DNA of 64,000 nt from Bacteroidales bacterium (lineage in GTDB: Bacteria; Bacteroidota; Bacteroidia; Bacteroidales; Paludibacteraceae), in contig SFDZ01000017.1 in NCBI GenBank assembly GCA_004557405.1, positions 5,053 through 69,052 of the forward strand. Direction: 5' to 3'. Shown here one piece after another: positions 18,179 through 26,103 of the stretch (the first letter of the stretch is position 1; the number at the start of each line of letters is the position of its first letter). Made by a program: the position numbers and the translations under genes. Below the pieces are notes generated by a model. It saw only the letters and a list, made by a program, of their open reading frames with translations, did no database searches and was not told where the DNA came from.

Positions 18179-19522
18179 ATGAAAGACATTACTTTGAACA
18201 TTGAGAAAGCGTTTGGCTTTGTGTCGGCCGACGCCGTAAAACAGTATGCACCGAAAGCAGCCGAGTGTCTGCACATGCTGCACGAAGGCACGGGCAAAGG
18301 CAACGATTTTTTGGGCTGGCTCCGTTTGCCGGCGGACATCGAGGTCGAACTCGATGCCATAGAGGCTGCGGCCAAAACCCTGCGCGACAAGTGCGAAGTG
18401 GTGGTGGTGGTCGGCATCGGCGGTAGTTACCTTGGTGCCAAAGCCGTGAACGAAGCGCTCGCCGATTCGTTCGAGTGGCTGAAAAAAGAGCACAAGGCAC
18501 CGATTATCGTTTATGCCGGTCAGAACATCGGCGAAGATTACCTGTACGAGTTGCAAGCGATGCTCAAGACCAAGCGTTTCGGCATCATCTCTATTTCGAA
18601 GTCGGGCACGACGACCGAGCCGGCGTTGGCATTCCGCCTGCTGAAAACGCAACTCGAAGAACAACAAGGCAAGGCCGCTGCCCAAGAGTTGATCGTGTGC
18701 ATTACCGACAAAGCGCGCGGCGCTCTGCGCACGTTGGCTACGCAGGAGGGCTACAAAACATTTGTCATTGCCGACAATGTGGGCGGACGTTTTTCGGTGT
18801 TGTCGCCTGTGGGTTTGCTGCCTATCGCTGCTGCCGGATTCGACATTCGCCAATTGGTGGCCGGCGCGCTGCGCATGCAGCAGGTGTGCGCTTCGGAGAA
18901 TTTCGACGAAAATCCGGCCGCACAATACGCCGCCGTGCGTAACGAGTTGTATAAATCGGGCAAAAAAATCGAAATTTTGGTCAATTTCCACCCGAAATTG
19001 CACTATGTATCGGAGTGGTGGAAACAACTGTACGGTGAGAGCGAAGGCAAGGAACACAGAGGCATTTTCCCCGCATCGGTCGATTTCACAACCGATTTGC
19101 ACTCGATGGGACAGTGGATTCAGGACGGCGAACGCACCATTTTCGAAACCGTCATCTCGGTCGAACAAATGAACCACGAAGTGCGTGTGCCATCGAACGA
19201 TGCCAACCTCGACGGGCTCAACTTCTTGGCCGGCAAACGTGTCGATGAAGTGAACAAGATGGCCGAACTCGGCACCATGCTGGCTCACGTCGATGGCGGC
19301 GTGCCGAACCTGAAAATCGAATTGCCGCAACTGAACGAGTACTATTTGGGCGAGTTGCTCTATTTCTTCGAAAAAGCATGCGGCATCAGCGGTTATATGT
19401 TGGGCGTCAATCCGTTCGACCAACCGGGTGTCGAGGCTTACAAAAAGAATATGTTTGCACTGCTCGACAAACCGGGCTACGAAGAGGCGTCGAAAGCCAT
19501 CAAAGAGCGTTTGGCTAAATAA
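18179..19522 (+). CDS. pgi: Glucose-6-phosphate isomerase
   Basis: Interconverts glucose 6-phosphate and fructose 6-phosphate. I start at ATG 18179 (MKDITLNIEKAF, 447 residues); a TTG two codons upstream is less likely. The length fits the compact PGI form found in Bacillus and Bacteroidetes, not the 550-residue E. coli form. Conserved sugar-phosphate binding segments are seen: VVVVGIGGSYLGAKA, SKSGTTTEPALA, and the SEWWKQLYGESEGKE block with the active-site region, followed by DLHSMGQ. Placed between gpsA and the MTA/SAH nucleosidase. Confidence 0.96.
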   Translation: MKDITLNIEKAFGFVSADAVKQYAPKAAECLHMLHEGTGKGNDFLGWLRLPADIEVELDAIEAAAKTLRDKCEVVVVVGIGGSYLGAKAVNEALADSFEWLKKEHKAPIIVYAGQNIGEDYLYELQAMLKTKRFGIISISKSGTTTEPALAFRLLKTQLEEQQGKAAAQELIVCITDKARGALRTLATQEGYKTFVIADNVGGRFSVLSPVGLLPIAAAGFDIRQLVAGALRMQQVCASENFDENPAAQYAAVRNELYKSGKKIEILVNFHPKLHYVSEWWKQLYGESEGKEHRGIFPASVDFTTDLHSMGQWIQDGERTIFETVISVEQMNHEVRVPSNDANLDGLNFLAGKRVDEVNKMAELGTMLAHVDGGVPNLKIELPQLNEYYLGELLYFFEKACGISGYMLGVNPFDQPGVEAYKKNMFALLDKPGYEEASKAIKERLAK

Positions 19523-19529
19523 TGGCGGT

Positions 19530-20279
19530 ATGAAAATAGGCATTGTAGCATCGCAGTACGAAGAGATCGAGCGTTTGGTCGAACCGGTGGAGCACAAACA
19601 GGTGGTCGAAGCCTGCGGACGCGTGTTCTACGAATACCAATACGATGGTCTTGACGTTGTGGCGGTGTTTTCGCACTGGGGCAAAGTCGGCGCAGCGGTA
19701 ACTGTGTCGATTTTGCTCGAGCGTTTCAAACCGGACGTTTTGATCTCGGTGGGAACGAGTAGTGCCGTCATTCCCGAGTTGAGCGTCGGCGATGTGGTGG
19801 TGGGGCAGCGCTTGTTTCAGCACGACATGGACATGCGTCCCGTGTTTCGTCGCTACGAAGTGCCGCTGTCGGGCGTAACGTCGTATGCCACGCACGAACA
19901 CGAACAGCGTTTGGCAGCCGATGCGGTGCATAACCTGTTGAAACAGTCGAAAGAGTTGCGGCGCGAACTGTTGGCGTACAATGTGTCGGCACCGAAGTTG
20001 CACCTCGGCGATATGGCGTGTGGCGATTTGCTGATAGCCGGCGCTGCGCGCAAAGCCGCCATCAATCGTAATTTGCCATCGGTGGTTTGTGTCGATATGG
20101 AGTGTGCCGCCATGGCGCAGGTGTGTGCCGAATTTGCCGTGCCTTGCGTGTTTGTGCGCGTGGTAACCGATGCTGCCAACGAAGTAACCGACGACGAGAC
20201 AGCCACGCATTTCAAAACCGAATTTTCGGCACGGTACAACGTGGCGCTGCTGCATTCGATGCTGGATTTGTACCGATAA
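19530..20279 (+). CDS. mtnN: 5'-methylthioadenosine/S-adenosylhomocysteine nucleosidase-like
   Basis: PNP/UDP-phosphorylase superfamily. It hydrolyses the glycosidic bond of MTA/SAH, which clears SAM by-products and feeds methionine salvage. The start MKIGIVASQYEE is 7 bp after pgi; an upstream in-frame extension overlaps pgi and was rejected. Candidate catalytic residues at family positions: Glu12, Glu191 in VDMECAAMA, and Asp214 in VVTDAA. Length 249 is slightly above the usual about 230. A futalosine or other nucleosidase role cannot be excluded from sequence alone. Confidence 0.85.
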   Translation: MKIGIVASQYEEIERLVEPVEHKQVVEACGRVFYEYQYDGLDVVAVFSHWGKVGAAVTVSILLERFKPDVLISVGTSSAVIPELSVGDVVVGQRLFQHDMDMRPVFRRYEVPLSGVTSYATHEHEQRLAADAVHNLLKQSKELRRELLAYNVSAPKLHLGDMACGDLLIAGAARKAAINRNLPSVVCVDMECAAMAQVCAEFAVPCVFVRVVTDAANEVTDDETATHFKTEFSARYNVALLHSMLDLYR

Positions 20280-20337
20280 ACACTAAAAAACACAGAAAAA
20301 CACCTTAAATCTTTTCACTATTAAAACACAATTTTTT

Positions 20338-22530
20338 ATGGAAACACGCATGTTAATTTATGTCGTTCTGGCGGCATCGGTGTTGGCACTGACGATGGCG
20401 TTTGTATTCTATCGTCAGATGTTGAAAAAAGACGAAGGCACCGATTTGATGAAAAAAATCGCCGCGCATGTGCGGCAAGGCGCGATGGCTTACCTCAAAC
20501 AGCAGTACAAGGTGGTAACCATCGTGTTTGTTGTTTTAGCCGTTTTGTTCGGCGCGATGGCCTACTTCGGTTTGCAAAACGAATGGGTCTGGTTTGCCTT
20601 TCTGACCGGTGGATTTTTCTCCGGTTTGGCCGGATTTTTTGGTATGAAAACGGCCACTTACGCTTCGGCGCGCACGGCCAATGCGGCGCGGCAGTCGCTG
20701 AACAGCGGTCTGCAGGTAGCGTTTCGTTCGGGTGCCGTCATGGGCTTGGTGGTGGTCGGTTTGGCGCTGCTCGACATCTCGGTGTGGTTCTTGGTGCTCG
20801 ATCACTTTGTGCCGGCCGAAAATCACCTTATTATAATAACCACCACCATGCTGACATTTGGCATGGGTGCTTCTACACAGGCGCTGTTTGCCCGTGTGGG
20901 TGGCGGCATCTACACCAAAGCCGCCGATGTCGGAGCCGATTTGGTTGGTAAAACCGAGTACAACATTCCCGAAGACGACCCGCGCAATCCTGCCACCATT
21001 GCCGACAATGTGGGCGACAATGTGGGCGATGTGGCCGGCATGGGTGCCGACTTGTACGAGTCGTATGCCGGGTCTATTTTGGCGACGATGGCGTTGGGCG
21101 CAAGTGCTTTTGCCGCCGGCGCTGCCGAATTGCAACTGAAAGCGGTGTTGGCTCCGTCGCTCATTGCAGCGGTGGGCGTATTGCTGTCGTTGATAGGCAT
21201 TTTCGTGGTCAAAACGCACGAAGGTGCCGGCATGAAACAGTTGTTAGCCGCCTTGAGCCGTGGCACCAATACGGCCGCTGTGCTGATAGCGGTGGCTACG
21301 TTTGGCATTTTTGCATGGCTGTTTGGCACCGAAACCAATCAGTGGTGGCAGGTGTCGCTGTCGGTGGTAGTGGGATTGCTCGCCGGCGTAATTATCGGAA
21401 AATCAACCGAATACTACACCTCGCAGAGTTATAAACCGACGCAGAAAGTGTCGGAGAGTTCGCAAACGGGGCCGGCTACGGTCATCATTTCGGGTTTGGG
21501 TTTGGGCATGCTTTCGACGGCTATCCCTGTGATTACGGTGGGTGTAGCCATCGTGTTGGCTTATCTGTGCGCCAATGGTTTTGCTGTGGAATTGACGGCT
21601 CAAAGTTTGTCGCTCGGACTTTACGGCATTGGCATTGCTGCTGTGGGTATGCTTTCTACACTTGGCATCACGCTGGCTACCGATGCCTATGGTCCCATAG
21701 CCGACAATGCCGGCGGTAATGCCGAAATGAGCGGTCTCGACCCCGAAGTGCGTCACCGCACCGATGCGCTCGATGCCTTGGGCAATACAACTGCTGCCAC
21801 GGGCAAAGGTTTTGCCATCGGCTCGGCGGCACTGACGGCCTTGGCTCTCTTGGCATCGTATGTCGAGGAGATCAAAATGGCATTGGTGCGCGTGGGCGAA
21901 GCCTTGCCGAACGGCGTTCAGGCTGCCGAAGCATCGCTCATCGACTTTATGGACGCTTACAACGTCAATTTGATGAATCCAGTGGTGTTGGTCGGCATTT
22001 TTATCGGTGCTATGATGGCGTTCCTGTTCTGCGGCCTGACGATGAATGCCGTAGGTCGTGCCGCCCAGAAGATGGTCGAGGAGGTGCGTCGTCAGTTCAG
22101 CACCATCAAAGGTATTTTGGAAGGCAAAGCCGATCCCGACTATGCACGCTGTGTAGCCATATCGACCAAAGGTGCGCAACGCGAAATGTTGTTGCCGTCG
22201 TTGTTGGCTATCGTTGTGCCGATAGCAACGGGTTTGTTGCTGGGCGTTGCCGGCGTGCTTGGTCTGCTTATTGGCGGATTGAGTTGCGGATTTGTGTTGG
22301 CGGTGTTTATGGCCAACGCCGGCGGCGCGTGGGATAACGCCAAAAAATATGTGGAAGAGGGCAATTTCGGCGGCAAAGGCAGCGATTGCCATAAAGCCAC
22401 CGTTGTGGGCGACACGGTGGGCGACCCGTTCAAAGATACGGCCGGTCCGTCGCTCAACATCCTCATCAAACTGATGTCGATGGTCAGCATCGTGATGGCC
22501 GGCCTGACGGTAACCTGCCATCTGCTGTGA
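20338..22530 (+). CDS. hppA: Membrane-bound ion-pumping pyrophosphatase (K+-dependent type)
   Basis: Couples PPi hydrolysis to pumping Na+ and/or H+ across the inner membrane. The 730-residue protein has about 16 predicted membrane helices. Signature PPi-binding segments are DNVGDNVGDVAGMGADL and, near the end, a GDTVGDPFKDTAGPS block. The GNTTAATGKG segment carries Ala at position 486, where K+-independent enzymes have Lys, so this is the K+-dependent class that includes Na+ pumps. It lies 58 bp after the nucleosidase without a clear own promoter, and is followed by a terminator. Confidence 0.95.
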   Translation: METRMLIYVVLAASVLALTMAFVFYRQMLKKDEGTDLMKKIAAHVRQGAMAYLKQQYKVVTIVFVVLAVLFGAMAYFGLQNEWVWFAFLTGGFFSGLAGFFGMKTATYASARTANAARQSLNSGLQVAFRSGAVMGLVVVGLALLDISVWFLVLDHFVPAENHLIIITTTMLTFGMGASTQALFARVGGGIYTKAADVGADLVGKTEYNIPEDDPRNPATIADNVGDNVGDVAGMGADLYESYAGSILATMALGASAFAAGAAELQLKAVLAPSLIAAVGVLLSLIGIFVVKTHEGAGMKQLLAALSRGTNTAAVLIAVATFGIFAWLFGTETNQWWQVSLSVVVGLLAGVIIGKSTEYYTSQSYKPTQKVSESSQTGPATVIISGLGLGMLSTAIPVITVGVAIVLAYLCANGFAVELTAQSLSLGLYGIGIAAVGMLSTLGITLATDAYGPIADNAGGNAEMSGLDPEVRHRTDALDALGNTTAATGKGFAIGSAALTALALLASYVEEIKMALVRVGEALPNGVQAAEASLIDFMDAYNVNLMNPVVLVGIFIGAMMAFLFCGLTMNAVGRAAQKMVEEVRRQFSTIKGILEGKADPDYARCVAISTKGAQREMLLPSLLAIVVPIATGLLLGVAGVLGLLIGGLSCGFVLAVFMANAGGAWDNAKKYVEEGNFGGKGSDCHKATVVGDTVGDPFKDTAGPSLNILIKLMSMVSIVMAGLTVTCHLL

Positions 22531-22558
22531 TGCGGGCAGTCGTAGAAATGTGCTAAAA

Positions 22559-22584
22559 AATCCTCGAGGAATCGAGGATTTTTT
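22559..22584. terminator. Bidirectional terminator hppA / XRE regulator
   Basis: Stem AATCCTCG / CGAGGATT (22559-22566 / 22573-22580) with A-run before and T-run after, between the convergent hppA and XRE genes. Confidence 0.88.
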
Positions 22585-22591
22585 TTGTGAA

Positions 22592-22888
22592 CTACTCTTT
22601 GACTTGTCCTCCTAATAACGATTCGATGTTTTGGAGGGCTTTTTTTATATCAACAATATCTTGTTGCAGTGGTGTGTGTGTACTTTGTACTTGCAGCAAA
22701 TCGCAGATGTTGATTTTGAATACATCGGCAATTTGAAGCAGACGCAGAAAAGACAGATTTGTTTCGCCACGTTCTATTTTTGCGTATGCCGTACTTGATA
22801 TACCCAATTCGAAGGCGACGTCTTCTTGTGTGAGTGCATGTCGGCGTCGCACTATTGCTATGTTTTGTCCGAGTGTTAGTAAATTCAT
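22592..22888 (-). CDS. XRE-family helix-turn-helix regulator
   Basis: A 98-residue DNA-binding protein. The Cro/C1-type HTH covers about residues 7-62 (segments TQEDVAFELGIS and AYAKIERGETNLS), with a short C-terminal helical tail (about 70-95) that could mediate dimerisation. Target genes are unknown. Its start lies 267 bp from the divergent broken BspA-like gene, so it might control that gene or itself. A TAATTTTG -7 box (22894-22901) lies just upstream, without a good -33. The surrounding non-coding DNA is AT-rich. Confidence 0.88.
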   Translation of the reverse strand: MNLLTLGQNIAIVRRRHALTQEDVAFELGISSTAYAKIERGETNLSFLRLLQIADVFKINICDLLQVQSTHTPLQQDIVDIKKALQNIESLLGGQVKE

Positions 22889-22979
22889 ATTGACAAAATT
22901 ATAATTAATTTCGTCTTTCGTTATATAATTGTTGTTTATATAAACATAACTAAAACTTACAATTTTATTTGATATTTTC

Positions 22980-23010
22980 TTTGTTGATTCATTTTTAAGT
23001 TGTAATTTTG
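22980..23010 (+). promoter_or_regulatory. Promoter of the broken BspA-like gene
   Basis: TTTG (22980-22983), 19-nt spacer, TAATTTTG (23003-23010). It leaves a leader of about 140 nt. A second -7-like TACTTTTG at 23064-23071 lacks a -33 partner. Confidence 0.6.
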
Positions 23011-23155
23011 CAACTGTTAGTTACAATTTTATGGTTTAGGAATAAAAAGTTGCAAAATCGGGTTACTTTTGCCGCCGAATGACATTAGGATTATAGAGAA
23101 CATTATAAACATGTAATTTCAATAATTTATTTTTTTAACAATTTAATTTTTTATT

Positions 23156-23464
23156 ATGAAACCCAAAATCTTTACCCTATTTACTGCACTTACCTTAAGT
23201 GCCGGTGTGCTCTTTGCAAGCGACACCGCCGTGGATGGCATCTATTACAAGTTTGACGATGCCAACCTGACTGCCACAGTTACCTACCTCGGAAGTTATT
23301 CCGATGAATACGATGAATACACGGGCGATGTGGTCATTCCAGCTACCGTAACCTACGGTAGTAACACTTACTCCGTAACGAGCATTGGAGAGTTGGCGTT
23401 CTATGGTTGCAGCGGCCTGACTTCGGTAAACATTCCGAACCGTTCGCCGGTTGCAGCGGCCTGA
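23156..23464 (+). pseudogene. BspA-like T9SS cargo, N-terminal fragment (frame broken)
   Basis: First of three pieces of one secreted leucine-rich repeat gene (23156-25175). It has a signal peptide (MKPKIFTLFTALTLSAG..., cleavage near FAS-D) and a start of the LRR region. After VNIPN the frame is lost: the sequence jumps from CCGAAC to CGTTCGCC, lacking 25 nt of the normal 69-bp repeat unit, and stops at 23464. The reading frame continues one frame lower at about 23446. Either a real slippage deletion or an assembly collapse of repeats could explain this. Confidence 0.8.
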
Positions 23465-24181
23465 CTTCGATAACGATACCGAACAGTGTAACGAGCATAG
23501 GTATTTATGCGTTCGAGTATTGCAGCGGCCTGACGTCGGTAACGATTCCTAACAGCGTAACGAGCATCGGTAGTTATGCGTTCGCAGATTGCAGCGGCCT
23601 GACCAAAACCAACTATACGGGCGATATTGCAGGTTGGTGTGGTATTAACTTTGGGAATTATAGCGCCAATCCCACGGCATATTCACACAATTTATATATC
23701 AACGATGTGGAGGTGAAAGAGTTGGTAATACCTAACAGCGTAACGAGCATCGGAAATTATGCGTTCTCCGGTTGCAGTGGCCTGACTTCAATAACGATTC
23801 CGAACAGCGTAACGAGCATCGGTAGTTATGCGTTCGCAGATTGCAGCGGCCTGACTTCGGTAACGATACCTAACAGTGTAACGAGCATCGGAGGTGAGGC
23901 GTTCTGGGATTGCAGCGGCCTGACTTCGGTGGTGTGGAATGCCAAAAATTGTGCGGATTTTAGTTACAATTCTGCACCTTTTTATTATGATTCACAAATC
24001 ACCTCCTTTACGTTTGCCGTGGTTGCAGCGGCCTGACATCGGTAACGATCCCGAACAGCGTAACGAGCATCGGAAAGGAGGCGTTCAAGTATTGCAGCGG
24101 CCTGACTTCAATAACGATTCCTAACAGTGTAACGAGCATCGGAGTTGAGGCGTTCGCTGGTTGCAGCGGCGTTGCCAAATT
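23408..24181 (+). repeat. 69-bp tandem repeat array encoding BspA leucine-rich units
   Basis: Ten copies of the anchor TTGCAGCGGCCTGAC occur at 23407, 23451, 23520, 23589, 23772, 23841, 23910, 24023, 24092 and 24161. Most are spaced exactly 69 bp (23 residues: CSGLTSVTIPNSVTSIG plus variable tail). Spacings of 44 and 113 bp coincide with the two frame changes. Confidence 0.9.
23446..24036 (+). pseudogene. BspA-like T9SS cargo, middle fragment
   Basis: Second piece of the broken gene, carrying seven LRR units of the form CSGLTSVTIPNSVTSIG with a non-repeat island (NYTGDIAGWCGINFG, about 23600-23730) in the middle. It reads correctly up to about 24018 (DSQITSFTF), then runs into VAAA and stops at 24036. 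The next repeat continues in the third frame from 24021. In related proteins this island is normally followed by more residues before the next repeat, so sequence is missing here too. Confidence 0.75.
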
Positions 24182-25175
24182 TATCATCGAAGGTACGCCT
24201 ACTTTTGACGCATTTACACTAACGTATTTTCCAAAGTTGGACTCCATAGCCGTGCCTGCCGAGTGCTTTGATATTCCCGAAGAGTATTGGGTAAGCTGCC
24301 CTAAACAGGTGCGTTATATCAAAATAATGGGCGGCGAGTTGTCGTCCGATGCGTTCAGCGTAATACAGCGCAACTACAAGGTGCTGAATACGTTAGATCT
24401 TACATCAGCCACCAATACCACGCTTACCGACGAGGCATTCAAGGGGTGCTATGCATTGGAGTCGTTGTCGCTGCCATCGGAGTTGCAGACGATCGGCTAT
24501 ATGGCCTTGGCCGATTGTAAAAATCTGCAGAGCATCCATGTGCCGTCCTCGGTTACCGACATCGACGATAGTGCGTTCGAGAATTGCCGCAGCGTTACAT
24601 CGATTACCTTCGGCGATGCACTTCAGTCGGCGCCACAACTACGCAGTACAGGCAGTACGAGCAACAGCCAACTGCGCCGTATCGGTAATTGGGGCTTTTA
24701 CAACTGCCACAATCTGCAGAACCTTACCATTCCCGAAGGCGTAGAGGAGATAGGCACGGCAGCGTTCTACGGCTGCACCTATTTGGAAGAATTGTCGTTG
24801 CCGAGCAGTGTGCAAAGCATTGGCGACAACTGTTTTGCATTGGCATCCAAACTTGCCAAAATCACGGTCAATGCCGTTACGCCTCCATCCATCAAAGCCA
24901 AGACGTTTGCCGAGGTCAATCGTACGATACCCGTCGTAGTGCCTGTGGGTAGCCTTTCGCAATATACAGCGGATCTTTATTGGAGTGAATTCATTAATAT
25001 ATCCGAATCTCCTGCATCGTCTATTGACGATGTGCCAACCATCGGCGAATTCTATGTAGAGCCTGGCCGCATCGTGTGCAACGGCGAGTTCCGCATCTAC
25101 GACCTGCTCGGCCGCGATGTAACGCGCCTAAACGGCTCACTGTGTGGTGTTTACGTAGTAAAAGTGGTGAAATAA
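24021..25175 (+). pseudogene. BspA-like T9SS cargo, C-terminal fragment with sorting domain
   Basis: Third piece. It opens with three more LRR units, then a less regular LRR region (about 24240-24950) and ends with a T9SS type A sorting domain (FRIYDLLGRDVTR... GVYVVKVVK). An ORF caller would start it at TTG 24237, but there is no signal peptide there, so without the upstream frames the product would not be exported. The sorting domain is almost the same as that of the intact gene at 12790-14187, including the variable segment, suggesting recent duplication or gene conversion. Confidence 0.78.
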
Positions 25176-25217
25176 GAAAGCCCCCCAACCCCCTAAAGGG
25201 GGAGTAGCGTTAGAATG

Positions 25218-25258
25218 AGGAGTGAGGAATTTGTGCCTTGCTCCTTGTTGTTTTTTTT
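25218..25258 (+). terminator. Terminator after the broken BspA-like gene
   Basis: Imperfect stem AGGAGTGAGG / CCTTGCTCCT (25218-25227 / 25236-25245) followed by TTGTTGTTTTTTTT. It resembles the terminator after the intact paralogue. Confidence 0.65.
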
Positions 25259-25297
25259 GCTCACTAAATTATGTTTTACCCCCAGCCCCCTGCCTAC

Positions 25298-25330
25298 CGG
25301 CAGGCAGGCCATACCTTCGGCAGGCAGGCC
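25298..25330. repeat. Direct repeat of a 13-bp GC-rich unit
   Basis: CGGCAGGCAGGCC occurs at 25298-25310 (first base C within CCGG) and at 25318-25330, separated by 7 nt. With the preceding CCTGCCTA it forms hairpins. Confidence 0.6.
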
Positions 25331-25331
25331 T

Positions 25332-25375
25332 AAAGGGAGACTTGAAGCCCTCCTTTAGGAGGGTTTGGGAGGTAG
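25332..25375. repeat. Intergenic repeat copy B (44 bp)
   Basis: Partner of 14267-14309: AAGCCCTCCTTTAGGAGGG and TTTGGGAGGTAG are shared. See copy A for the pattern. Confidence 0.7.
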
Positions 25376-25405
25376 CAAACAACGCAAACAACTTTTAAAC
25401 TATGC

Positions 25406-25425
25406 GGACGCGGCGCGCCGCGTCC
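25406..25425. repeat. Perfect 20-bp GC palindrome
   Basis: GGACGCGGCG followed directly by its reverse complement CGCCGCGTCC. It stands out in an AT-rich surrounding and could be a REP-like element, a cruciform or a protein-binding site. Confidence 0.75.
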
Positions 25426-25566
25426 CTACGTTTGTAACAATCGCACTACTTTGGTTAAGCAAAAGAAATGAAAGAACAGAATAGTTAAACCTTAAACTCT
25501 TAAGTGTTGGAAATATAACTTTTCCCCTCTACCAACAATGAACAGCTCTAAGTAATGGCTTGTGAA

Positions 25567-26103
25567 TCAGTCGAATAAATGCTGCCATGCGTCGAATTGA
25601 CGCACGGAGTCCTTGCCGAATTTGGCTAATTTTGCACGAACGGTGGCCGGCGGAATCTCGACGTCCAAGTGGCTTTTCGAAAAAAACTTGTCGGCGTAGC
25701 AAATCAGTTGCTCTTCTATCGATACGGGACGCATATCGCGCAGTGGAACAGGTAGTTGCCGTTTTACGATTTGTTCGATGGTGAGGCCGGTGCCCGTGTG
25801 CCGTTCGCACACAAGTGCGTGGCGCGGCAGTTGTTCGCGTCGCAACAGTTCGGCTCCCAAGTAGCCGTGCTCGATGTAGGCGTGTGTGCCACGACAAAAG
25901 ATGTTTGGTGCATTGGTTTCGAATATGCCGATGTCGTGCAACATGGCGGCTTCGGCCACAAATGCCGTGTCGATGTGTAGTTCGGGGTGGCGTGCTGCCA
26001 GCGTCAGGGCTTTGTCCCTGACGGCCGTGCTGTGGCACACCAACGTGTCGTACAAGGCTGTGTCGGGTTTGTAATATTTCCGGATAATGTCAAGCGGTTG
26101 CAT
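25567..26103 (-). CDS. HD-domain phosphohydrolase-like protein
   Basis: A 178-residue cytosolic protein of the HD metal-dependent phosphohydrolase superfamily. Candidate metal ligands: His24, the HD pair His56-Asp57 (MLHDIG), a histidine in EHGYLGAE, His in ERHTG and Asp in YADKFF (about 137). Such proteins hydrolyse nucleotides or phosphate esters; the substrate here is not evident. Its ATG overlaps the stop of the upstream nuclease gene (TGATG), so translation is probably coupled. No terminator was seen after it. Confidence 0.88.
   Translation of the reverse strand: MQPLDIIRKYYKPDTALYDTLVCHSTAVRDKALTLAARHPELHIDTAFVAEAAMLHDIGIFETNAPNIFCRGTHAYIEHGYLGAELLRREQLPRHALVCERHTGTGLTIEQIVKRQLPVPLRDMRPVSIEEQLICYADKFFSKSHLDVEIPPATVRAKLAKFGKDSVRQFDAWQHLFD

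Larger units (their letters stand above)
25176..25566. other. Gene-free stretch with stacked repeats and palindromes (391 bp)
   Basis: No supported gene. From left to right: a CCCCC-TAAA-GGGGG hairpin (25189-25202), an imperfect terminator (25218-25258), two copies of a 13-bp CGGCAGGCAGGCC-type unit (25298-25310, 25318-25330), repeat copy B (25332-25375) and a perfect 20-bp palindrome (25406-25425). The remainder to 25566 is AT-rich with no recognised signal. Confidence 0.75.

Noticed and set aside
17906..19597. Minus-strand open frame (563 residues) opposite gpsA/pgi
   Set aside because: Antisense shadow of two well-supported enzymes; starts and ends do not match any signal.
23408..24181. 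Repeats with regular 69-bp spacing, considered as a CRISPR array
   Set aside because: The units are continuous and nearly identical with no spacers, and translate as BspA leucine-rich repeats (CSGLTSVTIPNSVTSIG). No cas genes are near.
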